From assembly GCF_030272615.1 (NCBI RefSeq), contig NC_081410.1:290655957-290719956 (forward strand): DNA of 64,000 nucleotides, given 5' to 3'. Shown in pieces: positions 34,458 through 45,570 of the stretch. Under the pieces are notes generated by a model, which worked only from the letters and a program-made list of their open reading frames with translations, searched no databases and was not told where the DNA came from. The translations under genes were made by a program, and so were the position numbers. Origin of the DNA: Cryptomeria japonica. Its lineage: Eukaryota > Streptophyta > Pinopsida > Cupressales > Cupressaceae. Each line of letters opens with the position of its first letter. The stretch's first letter is position 1.

Positions 34458-36600
34458 AGTGGTATCAGAGCCTGTTCATAGGTTCAAACCCCTCACTTGC
34501 ATTGGGGGGGATTGTTACAAGGTGTGCACCCTTGGTCTCCTTGTGTTATGCATCGTAGCACTCGGGTTTGTGACATGGCTTAACCACCTCCTATGGATTA
34601 TATAAGTTTAGTGGGTGTATCAGGCATTAATAGGTCAATCTTTTGGTGTAACGACAATTGCACTTGTAACAAATGTATGTAAACTTGTGGCATGTTAAGT
34701 CTGAATTAGAGGCAAAAAAAAATTCCCCCATGAATTTGACACAACACAGCAAGATACAAGCTAAAAAGAGTCATATTTTTATTTATAAAGATAGTAATGT
34801 TTACATTTTATAATCCAAAATTGGGTCTTAGGCCTATGAGCGGATGTAGTATAGTGTATACAAAAAGAAAAGGAAAAAGCCTAGTCTACTTCTTATTCTT
34901 CATATTCACTAGAGGAGGACATGACAACAACAAGAGGAATGTAGACAAGAGCTAGGAATTCCATGAGGGTAGTAGTAGGAGCATGTGCACCAATGAGGTT
35001 TTGGAATCTCATGTACCATTCTAAGTCAGAGATCAGCTCCACGCCCATGAGCCGCATTAGAAAGTAGCAAGCACTGGCAGATCTCTCACGATGTTGCTCT
35101 ACATTGGTGGTGCAAAAGACAAAGCCTATGAGAAAAGGAAGCCACATAACCACTTCATTAAGGTCATTGTAGAGTGTCAAATCCATTTCTATAGGATACC
35201 AAAGTGTATCACTGCAGAGTGAACAACTTCATCTAGGTTGTCGAGCAAGTGTTTTGGAAACACCTCTCTAGTAAGAAGAATTATCTTACCCTTTTTTTCT
35301 CCCAAATCTAGTATAGAGGCCACAAAGTGGGAGGCGATATCAGTATTCACTTTATATCGGACCTCTTCGATGATCAGTTGTTCATGCGAATAAGCCTATT
35401 ATCAGTTATCTCTTCTAGAAAGGTCAGTTGTAGCCTAGAACTCACAGTTATAATGGGCATGTCAAGTAGCATTTTTCCTAAGGAAAGAAAATATAACAAA
35501 ACTTCTTAGATAACTAGGTGTTTGTACTCATAAGCTAGCCTGGTTTGGTTTCCTTATCATAGAACTCAATTGATTTATAAGCCATGCCTAGGAATCTATA
35601 TGGAAGAAGCACAAGGATTATGTCAAAATGAGATCCTCAGAAATCAAACCCAAAGTAAAGACCCTCTTGTGAAAGCCAAGGTGGTGAAAAAATAGTTAGC
35701 TAATGGCAGTGTCCTTGGAAAATGCAATTCCTCCAGACAAATGACACACGTCCTACTGTAAAGGTTAAAATCTGTATAAAATCAGGTAATCAATGACTCG
35801 CGCTAAGCTCACCTAACCAAATATAAATTAAAGGTATGTGATAAATCTTGTACTCTCCACTTGCAGCTCTTGTTTCCAAAAACATCTTTCTGAAAAGGGA
35901 GAATAATCAATTACTATGGTGAAGTGGCATTCTTGTGTCAAATGAGAATTAATTTTGCATGAAAATGCAAAATATTAGCATGCTTAGGGCATGGTGCCTT
36001 AACATGTGGTTAATCTGGGATTAAACATGGGATAGAAGGAGCCTTTTTCAAATATTTACTAAGTGTTTAACCATGTGTAATATGGTAAGTAGAGCTAAAT
36101 AGTTTCAGGTCGCAACACAAAGTAGAATTCATCCAAAAAACCTACAAAGCAAGAATACCATGGCATCAAAAGGGGGTTCAGTGAGAGGAGAAGGACCTTC
36201 CAATCCTTCAACCATTTTAGATGTATTTGGTTTTTGTTTATTATTCCTTGACAAGGATGCTAAAGAAACCAAAGTACCCACATACCAGAACAGCATCAAA
36301 GATAAATCACATAGATGCATCCCTTGTACAAGATGAGTCTAATAACATTCATGACCCAGAATTGCTCAAAAACCCAAAAACTTTATGCGAGGGTGCCTTT
36401 GCAAGAATGCAGGAGAAAATAAAGAATAAAGATACAAATACTCTATGATACCAAGTATGGCCTTGTGGTCTCCCACAATACATGGTCCCATTTGTTCACT
36501 ACTGTCCTGAGTTGTTGCATGTAAGTAAATTTTCATGTCAACATAGGAGTGATTCAAGGTAAAACTCTATAGGTATTTATCAGTTCTAATAACATAAATG
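34458..36600. other. Mixed retroelement debris right of element B
   Basis: Starts with a tRNA-Met-type primer site (tggtatcagagcc, 34460-34472) next to the LTR end of B. About 40 bases later a G run (34504-34510) precedes tgttacaagg (34513), which looks like a polypurine tract and LTR start, so a very short LTR element may begin here. A minus-strand coding relic lies at 34893-35510. From 35520 to 36600 no gene or clear repeat is recognised. Confidence 0.4.
34893..35510 (-). pseudogene. Minus-strand coding relic, function unknown
   Basis: A 97-residue frame (MDLTLYNDLNEVVMWLPFL, CYFLMRLMGVELISDLEWYM, ending SSSSEYEE) plus broken upstream coding (VSSRLQLTFLEEITDNRLI). I recognise no family. 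It lies antisense to the flanking elements, between element B and ORF X. It could be the C-terminal part of a retroelement ORF, or the antisense ORF reported downstream of integrase in some plant gypsy elements. Low confidence. Confidence 0.3.
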
Positions 36601-37345
36601 ACATTCTATGTATCCAATCTCAAGGAGAAGGGGTGGAATGGCTCAGAAAGAAGAAGATGGAGGAGTATTGGGCCTCAAGGAATGATCATGTCAAATTCTA
36701 TAATAGTGAGCTGAAGACATACTCAAGGGAATTTCCAAAATTCCCCTTGAACATCAAAACTTTTAATTAGGATGCACGGGATGTTTTTTCTATACTATCT
36801 TTTGTGTTTGGCTTCGACATAGATTTGAATGTACAATAATTTCAAATGGTCTTGGCATTTAAGCTAAGGAAGCAAAAGACTCCTTTTTGCTTTGACTTTG
36901 CAAAAATTATACAGAAGGGCATGCTCAAAGAATTAAAAAATTATTAAGTCCCAAGTCAAATTCAGGTACCTCTCCATTTTGGCTCACATGTTTTTATATT
37001 AGAACCTGGATTTCTTTGGCTAGTGTATGCATTTGTTTATGATGCATGAGAAAAAGTGAAGAAAGCCAGTGTCAACCTGGACTCATGTGTTATCTTCCTT
37101 TTATGATTATTATACCTTCTATGATTGTTTTTTTACCCCCATTTTGGAGGACTTATGTCGTGAAAAGCCCTATACCCACTTCTTCCCTAGACAAGTTGAG
37201 TGGATTTCCAAGTCAAAAACTCTGTACAATTGGTTTTTGAGGGTAGACTTATTAATAATAAGAGTGCATAGCTTTGACGATCAACCCTTCTATCTTTCGA
37301 CTTGCCCAACTAAGAGAGTCCTTGCGATAGAGTTATTCAGATAAC
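36600..37345 (+). pseudogene. ORF X, N-terminal part (broken retroelement protein)
   Basis: Translation through stops gives RKKKMEEYWASRNDHVKFYN, FPKFPLNIKTFN, DARDVFSILSFVFGFDI, FCFDFAKIIQKGMLKEL and HFGSHVFILEPGFLWLVYAF, then in another frame FLRVDLLIIRVHSFDD and TCPTKRVLAIELFR. The FDFAK-type and HVFIL-type segments resemble globular domains of plant retroelement-associated proteins. Not assigned to a known family. The LINE inserted at about 37346 interrupts it. Confidence 0.45.
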
Positions 37346-37382
37346 TCTCAATTGTTTTTGATTAAGGTAAAAGTAGGTTTTG

Positions 37383-37401
37383 AAGGGGCCCCGAAACCCT
37401 T
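37383..37401 (-). promoter_or_regulatory. 3' hairpin of LINE copy 1
   Basis: aaggg (37383-37387) pairs with ccctt (37397-37401); ggggcccc sits inside. On the minus strand it is followed by caaaacctactttta and the element end. Copy 2 has aagggc-actg-gccctt at the same place (58687-58702), also followed by ctactttttt. A conserved 3' stem-loop is the template-recognition signal in some plant L1 elements. Confidence 0.6.
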
Positions 37402-37534
37402 TACAAGCAAAACTTAAACAGAAAAAGAAAAGAGATACAAAAAGGAATAGACCATCGAAAAGCCAGCATAAAACCAAAGAAAACCAGAAAAAGCTCCACA
37501 AAGCCAGCAAGCCAGCTAGACTCCAAGAGACAAA

Positions 37535-39267
37535 CTAGTTGATTTTTTCCAGGGCATTCACTAGGGTGTTGCTAATTTCATGCAGCTCTTTGATATTATC
37601 CCTAAGATTAGGGAGATCCTTTGCAGAAGCAGCCACAACTTTCTTGACACTAGCCCTGGTCCTCTTTGCAGTGCCACCAACCAGAGTAGCTTCACCACTA
37701 CTAGTCTGGATAGTCTCTTCATCCATGTCAAGTTCCACTATCAGTTTAGGAGAGCTGGTATGATCAAAGACCTTAGCAATATCCTCCAAGTTTTTAATGA
37801 CAACTGATAGAATACTTGGGATAATGCCCATCAGATTTTTCATCGCCTCTCTCCCTTTTTCCAAAGATTTAACCTTATCCTCCATATTCTGCTTCCAATT
37901 TATCTGATCTTTGTTGTCATCCTCCCTCTTCTCATCTGTGTTTTTCTCCTTTTTTCCAAGTTCTTCAGGAGCTCATAGGTCCATCTGTCATAATTCATTC
38001 TTGCCTTAGTGAGTTTCTTGAGGTTATCCAAGAGTAACCGTTTATCCGCACTTTCCTTATCCTCACTAACCCTGTCCTTAGTCAGGTCCTTCTCTGAATC
38101 TTTGTTCATTTCCTTCTTGAAATTCACATAAGTTTCCTCATTATCCTTGAAATCCACATCCTCCATAGGATGGTTGTTGTCCTTACCAGGGCAATCACTG
38201 AGGATAGGGCTTTCATTACCAGGCTCATTATCACCACTTTCTTCCTCATTACCCAGCTCCTCATCGTTCCAATTGTCTTCACCATTGGAGTCATCAGTCT
38301 CCATTTCACTGCATTCCTTATCAATTTCCTCTGTTTCCATCCCAAGGGCACTTTTCCTTTTTTTGCTAGAGGACGCCTTCTCCTTGTTGGAGTCTCCTCC
38401 CTCCATCTTTCTCTTACCCAAAGAGGCGGATATCCTCTTGTTTTCTAGTAGGGCGAGGGTTTTACAATGCTCATAAATGAGTAGAAAATCCCACATTGGA
38501 GAATCGGGCTAGAAGGATTTTTACTATGTTTATTGAGGGACCTGGAAAGGGACCTAAAAAGGTAGTAGGGCAAAGATACCCTTTTTTTTGTGTCTGAAAT
38601 GATTTAAGAGAATGAAGTGGTAGGTGTGGTCCCTAGAGAATCGGCCCTCAACCATGATGTATTCCATAATTGCATTCAGAACCCATCCCCATATTTTCTT
38701 AATATTAGCAGCTTCGTAGTAGCCTCTAGTGGCTTTGCCGATTCTAACCCTCTCTTTCTCTTTCTGCGGGAACAGATTGACCACATTGTTGGAGATTTTA
38801 AGGTCTCGAAATAAATTAAGCCCAGTGTGGGGCATACCAATCATTGTAGCTATGAGCCCAGCATCCAGCTTGAACTTAACTCCATAGATTTTAAAGGAGT
38901 CATTAGACCAATTTTCGGAAATCTTGGAAACGGCGAGGTTTACCCTACCTTTATGATAGTCCATGAGCTTCTCCATGAAGCTTGTGAGAGAACCTTTTTC
39001 TAGTTTCTCCAAAACTTTTGGCATCACTTTCCAAGTCGACGTATTGTCTGGTTCCTCCCTCCTTAGGCCTTCTCCCATCTTCAGATTCAGACTATCTGCT
39101 CTATTTCTCTGCAAACTAAGCCCTTCTTTCCTGAAGTTGCTCAAGATTTTGAACCAGGAAACCCACAAAGCGTGCAGCAAATTATTAAAGATTGTTGGGG
39201 ATCTGCTACTTTGCCAAGTAATGATGACCTTTCCATCAAGGCATAAATTATTCATATTCCCTGTCAT
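37535..39267 (-). pseudogene. LINE copy 1 ORF3: globular domain plus charged coiled-coil tail
   Basis: Follows the RNase H stop by about 90 bases. First part, 237 residues intact (from MTGNMNNLCL): SLTSFMEKLMDYHKGRVNLA, FKIYGVKFKLDAGLIATMIG, IKKIWGWVLNAIMEYI and VEGRFSRDHTYHFILLNHF. After a small frameshift the helix pair FRSLSRSL and LIYEHCKTL follows, then a Lys-rich stretch (KEKASSSKKRKS, an NLS candidate), a Glu/Asp-rich stretch (about 38340-38140) and a helical tail (KVKSLEKGREAMKNLM) ending ALEKIN at 37535. Function unknown. Resembles Transposase_32-type plant domains in motif spacing only. Copy 2 carries the same order (58800-60800). Confidence 0.65.
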
Positions 39268-39355
39268 GATTATACCATCCTTCTCTCCCCATATGACGGT
39301 CCTTTCTAAGGAGCTCTTTAATGTTTAAATTGAGATCTTCCCCGTGCCAAATTGA

Positions 39356-42300
39356 TTAGGAGTCAGAATAAACTCTTATATTCACTAGACAATCCGCCAC
39401 ACTATTTTGCTCTCTAAAGGCATGTTGAATAATAATTTCTTTGAAACTTGCAATGATCTCCCTAGCTTTCATGATAATATTTTCAATTGACCAAGATGGC
39501 TTTGACTCCCCCTTCAGACACTTAATAATATTAAGTGAATCTCCCTCGAGCCATAATTTATCATAATTAAGACTTTTGGCTATAATTAAGGTGTTGAGGG
39601 TAGCTGAGGCTTCAGAAAAATGACTAGTTTGATTCCCCAAAGGACCAGCCACTGCCTTTAAACAACTTCCAGTAAAATTCCTAACAATGCCCCTATATCT
39701 AGCTTTACCCGGATTCCCCTTTGAGGCCCCTTCAAAGTTAGCCGTAATCCACCCCTGAGGAGGAAAACACCAAATGAGACCTTCTCTTCCTTTCTCCTTG
39801 CTAGTAGTAGTGTGGAGAGGTTCCACGTATCTTTGAAGTCATCTTTAGTAGCTGGTCCATAATAAGTGCTATAGAGGCATTCAAATATACTCCTGTAAAT
39901 TTTATCTACCACCACTTCAGGAATAGCCCTTTTATCCCTAAAAATCCTATTGTTATGCTCTTTCCAAATTTTCCAGATAACAATTGGTAGAGTAAGTCTC
40001 CAAATCTCCATAATTTTAGAATTAGAATTAGGGTAGTGCCATTGCTACCAGGAATCCCCAAGGGAGTTCGAGAAAACCCAACTCAGGTTCCACCTGCTTA
40101 AGATGATTTTCCAGATATCCTGACTAAAAATGCACTGATTGAGAATATGACAAGCCATCTCTTCTTCTCTGCAACAAAGAGAACACCTATTAGGAAAAAC
40201 AAAACCTCTCTTTTGAAGGTTATCCAAGGTTAAAACCTTATTTTGGATGAAAATCCAAAAGAATATATTAACCTTAGGAACTAACTTCTTGCTCCAAACT
40301 TTAGCCCAGATAGGAATTTCTTCCATAGAATCATTATGAATAGCCACAGCTGAGGAAATAGAATATTTCCCATCTGGGGTTTCCCTCCATATCAATCTAT
40401 CATCTTTGTTGTCTATAGGGATTTTAGTAGAAAGAGCAATCTGAAGGAACTTGAACCCCGGACATTGCTGGCTAAATTCAATCCAATTCCCATTTCTCCA
40501 GTAATCTCTAACCAGCTCACCAAACCTGCTTTTGAACTAGTCTTTCCAATCTTTAAGGATTGGAACTTCCTCCTGGGGTTTGTCCAAAATCCATCTATCT
40601 TCCCAAAATCTTATTCTCCTCCCATCCCCAAGGTTCCAAGTTCGACCAGTAGCAGCCCATCTTTTAGCAGATTGAACAACATTCCATATAGTCAAACCTT
40701 CAACAATGAAATAATTATCAAGGAATTCTTCCTCAGAAGGTTGAATATAGAGATATTTATTTTTCCAGATTGAGTTCTATTCTCTTTCCTCTCCTTTCAA
40801 TATCCATATTTGTTTGGCTAATAAAGCTTTATTCATAGTACTGATATTCCTTAAACCCAACCCACCAGAGGCCTTAGGGGAACAAATTTTATTCCAGGCA
40901 ATAAGGAGAATTCTATTTTTCACTTCCACTCCCAACCAAAGAAACTTTTTTTGGATTCTTTCAATGGCTTCTGCAAACTTTGTGGGGATTTTGAACAAGC
41001 TGAGAGCATAAATAGGAAGATTTTGGAGAGTGGCTTTTAGTAGAGTAATTTTGCCCGCTTGACTAAGGACAACCCCTTTCCAACCAGCAAGTTTTGAGTT
41101 GAGTCTATCTATCAACTTATTCCAGAAGGAATCCTTGGGCTTGAGACACAGAGGAAGCCCCAGATAAGTAGAGGGAAGCTCTAAAATTGTGCAACCAAGA
41201 ATTCTTCCAATCCTTAGTTGCCTTTGGACCGGGGTATTAATGAAGAGCAGAGAACTTTTATCCCAGTTGATTTTTTGACCAAAGGCAGATTCATAAGTAT
41301 TTAGGATATTCTTCATATTTTTAGCTTCCAAGATGGTAGCTTCCCCCATGCTAATAGAATCATCAACGAATTGTTCATGAGAACAAACAGCATTGGAAGA
41401 AGAAGGTTTCAGACCCCTAAGATTGCCATCTTCCACATTTTTAAGAATAAATCTACCCAGGCATTCTGCTAGAATAGTAAATAGGATAGGGGATATGGGG
41501 TCCCCCTATCTAAGACCTCTAGAGCTTTTGAAGAAACTAGACGGGGAACCATTGACTATAACAGCAGATGAGGAAGTTTCCATAAGTTAAGAACAGAACT
41601 GAATAACTTTGCCATCAAAACCAAATGCTTTCATAATCCTAAGGAGAAACTGCTAGTTCACTTTATCAAAAGCTTTAGCCATGTCTAACTTCAGGAAGAA
41701 GCCCTGGTTATTTGCCACTTTCAGGGAGTGAATATTTTCATGAACGGATATAATGGAATCCAGAATCTGTCTACCAGGGACAAAGCCATTATGCTAGACA
41801 AAGATTATTCTTAGAAGAATATCCAACAACTTGGAAGTCAGAACCTTGGATAAAATCTTGTACACAGAGTTACATAGGCTAATGGGTCCAAACTTGTTGA
41901 GAGAATCAACACCTAGGATTTTTGGGATAAGGACAATGAAGGTAGCATTCAGTTCCTTAAGGAGCCTTCTAGAGTCAAAGAATTCTTTAACACCATTGCA
42001 GATGTTAGCCTCCATGATGTGCCAAAATTTTTGGAAGAAAAATATTGGAAAATCATCCGATCCAGGGGATTTATCACCCTGAAAAGAGAACACCACCTTT
42101 TTGATTTCCTGATTAGAGGGAATACGGGAAAAAGGTTGTTATCAACTTTAGTTAGGATAGAAGGAATAGCTTGTAAAAGGGTGTTTTGATTGATGATATT
42201 CAAGTTATCCACTTCTCCCAGCAGGGTGCTAAAATGCTCAAGAGCTTCCTTCCTAATATCATTATCTTCTGTTAGGATGCCTTTATTGCAGGATAGTCTG

Positions 42301-43436
42301 GATATTCTATTAGCCGCCCTATGCTTGAGAGCAATTAAGTGAAAAAACTGGGTATTTTTATCACCTTCCTTCAAGAACAAGGTTTTGGATCTTTGTCTCC
42401 AGAACGTCTCTTCATTAGAGATAATGGTGTGGTATTTAGACAAAAGAACATTTTCCGCCATCCTAAGATCTTCAGACAGCCCAACCTCTTGGATTCTATC
42501 CTGAACATCCTTTATTTCAGTTTTGACTTGAATTTTGCCCTTGAATATATCCCCAAAAATCTCTTTGTTCCAAATTTTAATTTTGGCCTTTAGGATATTG
42601 AGCTTTTTGGCTATTCTAAAAAGAGCCTTACCCTCCACTTCAGAATTCCACCATTCAGCAATACTAGCTTCCAAAGAAGGATGGGAAAGCCACAGTTTTT
42701 CAAATCTAAAAGGGAAGTTTCTCTTGGCCAAAAGAGAGTTGGCAGTAAAGGAGATGGGGTAATGGTCTAACCCAATTTTGATAACAGAAGCAAGGGAACA
42801 GCTAAACTTGGTTAACCAATCAAGAGAAATTAAAGTTCTATCTAACTTTACTTGAATCAGGTCAGCTCTGGTTCTTCTATTGGTCCAAGTGTAATTAATG
42901 CCCTGGAGATCCACGTCAATGGGAGCTTGATCATTTATGAGATCCATAAGGTCTTGTTTCCCATCAAGTTGTAAAGGGAGACCTCCCATTTTCTCTTCCT
43001 CTTTGAGCGGAGTATTGAAATCTCCCATAATAATCCAGCTTTGGTCAACAAACTTGAGTCTATTGTCTACAAGGCTTCTCCAATATTTAACTCTCTCAGT
43101 TTTGGTGTTAGGCGCGTAGACATTAGATAACACCCAGACAAAGTTGTCCTTAATATACTCAAGCTGAACTATGTTCCTATTAAAAGAAGAGATGATTTCG
43201 CTACCTTTTATGGTTTTTTGGTTCCAAAAAATTGCAGTTCCTCTAGAAGCTCCCTCCGAGTTAGATCCCATGACACCATTTTCCTTGAAAATTCTAATCT
43301 TTTCAACTTTTTCCTTAGACATCATGGTTTCTTGAACGAGGACCACATCTAGTTTATGATCTCTAATGATGTTTCATAACACATCCTGCTTATGAGGGGC
43401 ATTCAACCCTCTGATATTCCAGGATATTATCTTCAT
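39356..43436 (-). pseudogene. LINE copy 1 ORF2: endonuclease, RT, zinc domain, RNase H
   Basis: ATG at 43436 (MKIISWNIRGLNAPHKQDVL, then a stop). Endonuclease: VVLVQETMM, WIIMGDFNTPL, LDHYPISF. RT: GDKSPGSDDFPIFFFQKFW, CNSVYKILSK, a D-A-KAFDKVN core, then FVDDSISMG at the catalytic site and YLGLPL. Zinc-binding domain 40045-40395 (WAKVWSKKLVPKVNIFFW, CSLCCREEEMACHIL). RNase H 39356-39826: WITANFEGASKGNPG, where the usual first Asp is Glu; SEASATLNTLI; LEGDSLNII; REQNSVAD. RNase H in plant L1 is established. Nicks DNA and reverse transcribes the element RNA. Several stops and frameshifts. Confidence 0.88.
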
Positions 43437-43549
43437 ACTTTAACCGGGGATAGGGCTGACTCAATGGAACATTGTGTTCCATCAGCACGGTTCTTCTAGC
43501 TTTCCTATTCCCTTTGATTTTTTAGGGATGGCCTTCCCTACTTTTTGTT

Positions 43550-45022
43550 CTAACTTCCAACATCTGCCTTTTTCTTATTCCTGCTTCTAGTTGAGATCCC
43601 TCCATTGGGTTCCTCCTTGTTCATTTTTCCTTCTCTCGGACCAAGAATCCAGAGATTCCCTTCCAGAATATCCATTACCACACTTTGAGAAGGGTTTTTA
43701 CAAAGATGAGGCTTTGGGCTTCCATTGGTTAAAAGCAATAAGGGCTCGATGTCATAAGGGTCTTGAGCTTCATTGAAGTTTTCCTCAACCGATTTTGAGA
43801 ATGAAGAGGCTAGAACGGATTCTTCCTTCTCCTGACTGACAGATCCAACCTCCTGGTCCTCTGGTTTATTTTTATTTTTCAACTTGGTTCCTTGCTCTAC
43901 TTCTATAGAGTTCTCTGGTTGGTTATTAGAGGAGACACAATCTTGCTTTTCATTATTGCTATTCCCAACCTTCTTGACTTTATTAACTAATTCCGTAACA
44001 TCCTTATTTTGGTCACACTTAGCTAATGGGTCTCCTTTTTTATCAATCTTTTGCCAAATATTTTTGTTCTTAATATTGCTATCGGTCTTGCTTTCCTTTC
44101 TCTTCTTGAGCGGACATGATTTTGGCCAATGCCCTGATTTTTTGCAATGGAAACAGGCAAATGGAAGTGATTCATATTCAATAGCTTGGGACCATTTTCC
44201 AAGTTTAGATATGATTTCTATGGATTGAGGCATATCCACCATTTGATTAAGATTTATACAGATGCGAGCAAAGACTAACCTTTATTTAGCCACTGTCATC
44301 AGCTCAATCGTCAGAAGTTCTCCAAAGGATTTCGCAATACCCTTGAATACTTCCTTGTTCTAGTATTCCAACGGGAGACCCGGGAGGCATGTCCAAACTG
44401 GCACAGAAATGAAGGACTCATGAAGGGTGAGGTTTGGGGCCTATTTCTGAAGAGCTAATGATAACTTGCCAAGCATCCATGGGCCTTCACAGAGAACCTT
44501 ATTCATGTCTTCTTCAGAGTTAAAAGTGAAGGAAAAAAAACCCCTAGACAGCGCTGCCACATCCACTTGACCTTTAACAAGCCATTTTCTCCTTATGAAA
44601 TTCCTCACATCATCGATGTTAGGCCTAAAGCTAGAAAATCATCCCACTAATGTCATGGATAAACCTACTACAGTCATATCTACCACTTTATCCAGAACAA
44701 AGATAGCAACCAGTCTAGAAACTGGATCTGAGATATTTGTAACTTCTGGGAGCCCAAATTTAGCTAGCGGTTTCACTCCAAAGAGAGAAGACCATTTTTT
44801 ACCTTTACCTTTGTCGTGTGGGTCCCCAGATTTTGATTCCTTATCCTCCCCTAGTTTGACTATTTCCTTGTCATCTTCTAACCCTTGAGATGCCTATCCT
44901 CCTCCCTGTTTGCCAGTTCCGATCCCAGAGAAACTGCCTTCCCCAGGAAATCTGCCTTCCCTAGGAATTCCACCATTCCCCAATTTAAAATTTGGGATTC
45001 CCGCTCCTTTTTGCTCCGCCAT
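43550..45022 (-). pseudogene. LINE copy 1 ORF1: RNA-binding gag-like protein
   Basis: ATG at 45022 (MAEQKGAGIPNFKLGNGG), a Gly-rich lead and Lys-rich part (KGKGKKWSSLFG). DUF4283-like region: WLVKGQVDVAALSRGFFSF, FNSEEDMNKVLCEGPWMLG, PVWTCLPGLPLEY. Zinc knuckle CFHCKKSGHWPKSC (CX2CX4HX4C). Then a Lys/Glu/Ser-rich tail with SVVMDILEGN and TRSRNKKKADVGS, stop at 43550. Stops fall mainly at probable Trp codons (LQK-stop-AP, LEY-stop-NKE). The protein would package LINE RNA. Confidence 0.85.
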
Positions 45023-45130
45023 TCTCTCTGAAATTTAGAAAGGTTGTTATTTGGCTTTAAGGTGTATGGGTCTAGAAAGCATCAAACCATTATGTATGAC
45101 GTCCCCAAAGCTTTGGGAACTATTGCTCTC

Positions 45131-45570
45131 CCAATGAAATTTTAATGTTGAGCATATATTAATAGCTAAGTTGGTACATCTGGGATTGGTTTTCATTCAT
45201 GATGAATGGTATTATGATCCTGATCACTCTCTACTAGACTGAAAGATGAGAGTTACCCATATTTCTCTTCCTTATTAGGAAGAACATTGCAGCTCGCTAG
45301 TGGATTCCCCAAATATTCACATAGACCCTACTCCTATTACCATATCCCATCTTGAAAGGCCTAAGTGGTTGTGTTTTTATGAGATAAAGAGACGGATGGA
45401 TCCTATTGAGAAAATCAATGCAGCCCTCAGAAGGAAGCTAGAACAAGGGGGCTAGCGCGAATAGAAAATTGCATATTTTTAGACTTTCCAGTAGGAGATA
45501 AAGGATCTTGATCAAGCCTATCAAAATAACCCACTAGATGATACATTTGATGACATTTGGAATCATGATC
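45131..45570 (+). pseudogene. ORF X, middle part
   Basis: Resumes after the LINE: NVEHILIAKLVHLGLVFIHD, EWYYDPDHSLLD, PNIHIDPTPITISHLERPKW, EIKRRMDPIEKINAALRRKL and NPLDDTFDDIWNHD, with stops between. Ends at the copia C insertion; the next residues at 54180 read HSDTEGDEEEE in the same frame after removal of one target copy. Confidence 0.5.

Larger units (their letters stand above)
37346..45130 (-). mobile_element. L1-type LINE, copy 1, with three ORFs
   Basis: Minus strand, in order: ORF1 (DUF4283-like and CCHC knuckle), ORF2 (endonuclease, RT, zinc-binding domain, RNase H), then ORF3 (globular and coiled-coil), and a 3' hairpin. It interrupts ORF X. Possible target duplications are weak (ataactctcaatt near 37341 against tattgctctcccaat near 45121). 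About 7.8 kb, close to full length. Confidence 0.85.

Noticed and set aside
34460-34500. tRNA-like boxes (ggtatcagagcc, ggttcaaaccc)
   Set aside because: No cloverleaf can be formed; the first is a primer-binding site and the second is a chance B-box resemblance.
38147-38476. Ser/Leu-rich plus-strand frames over 37539-38476
   Set aside because: They are antisense shadows of the charged part of LINE ORF3, whose Lys/Glu/Asp codons read as Ser/Leu/Phe on the other strand.
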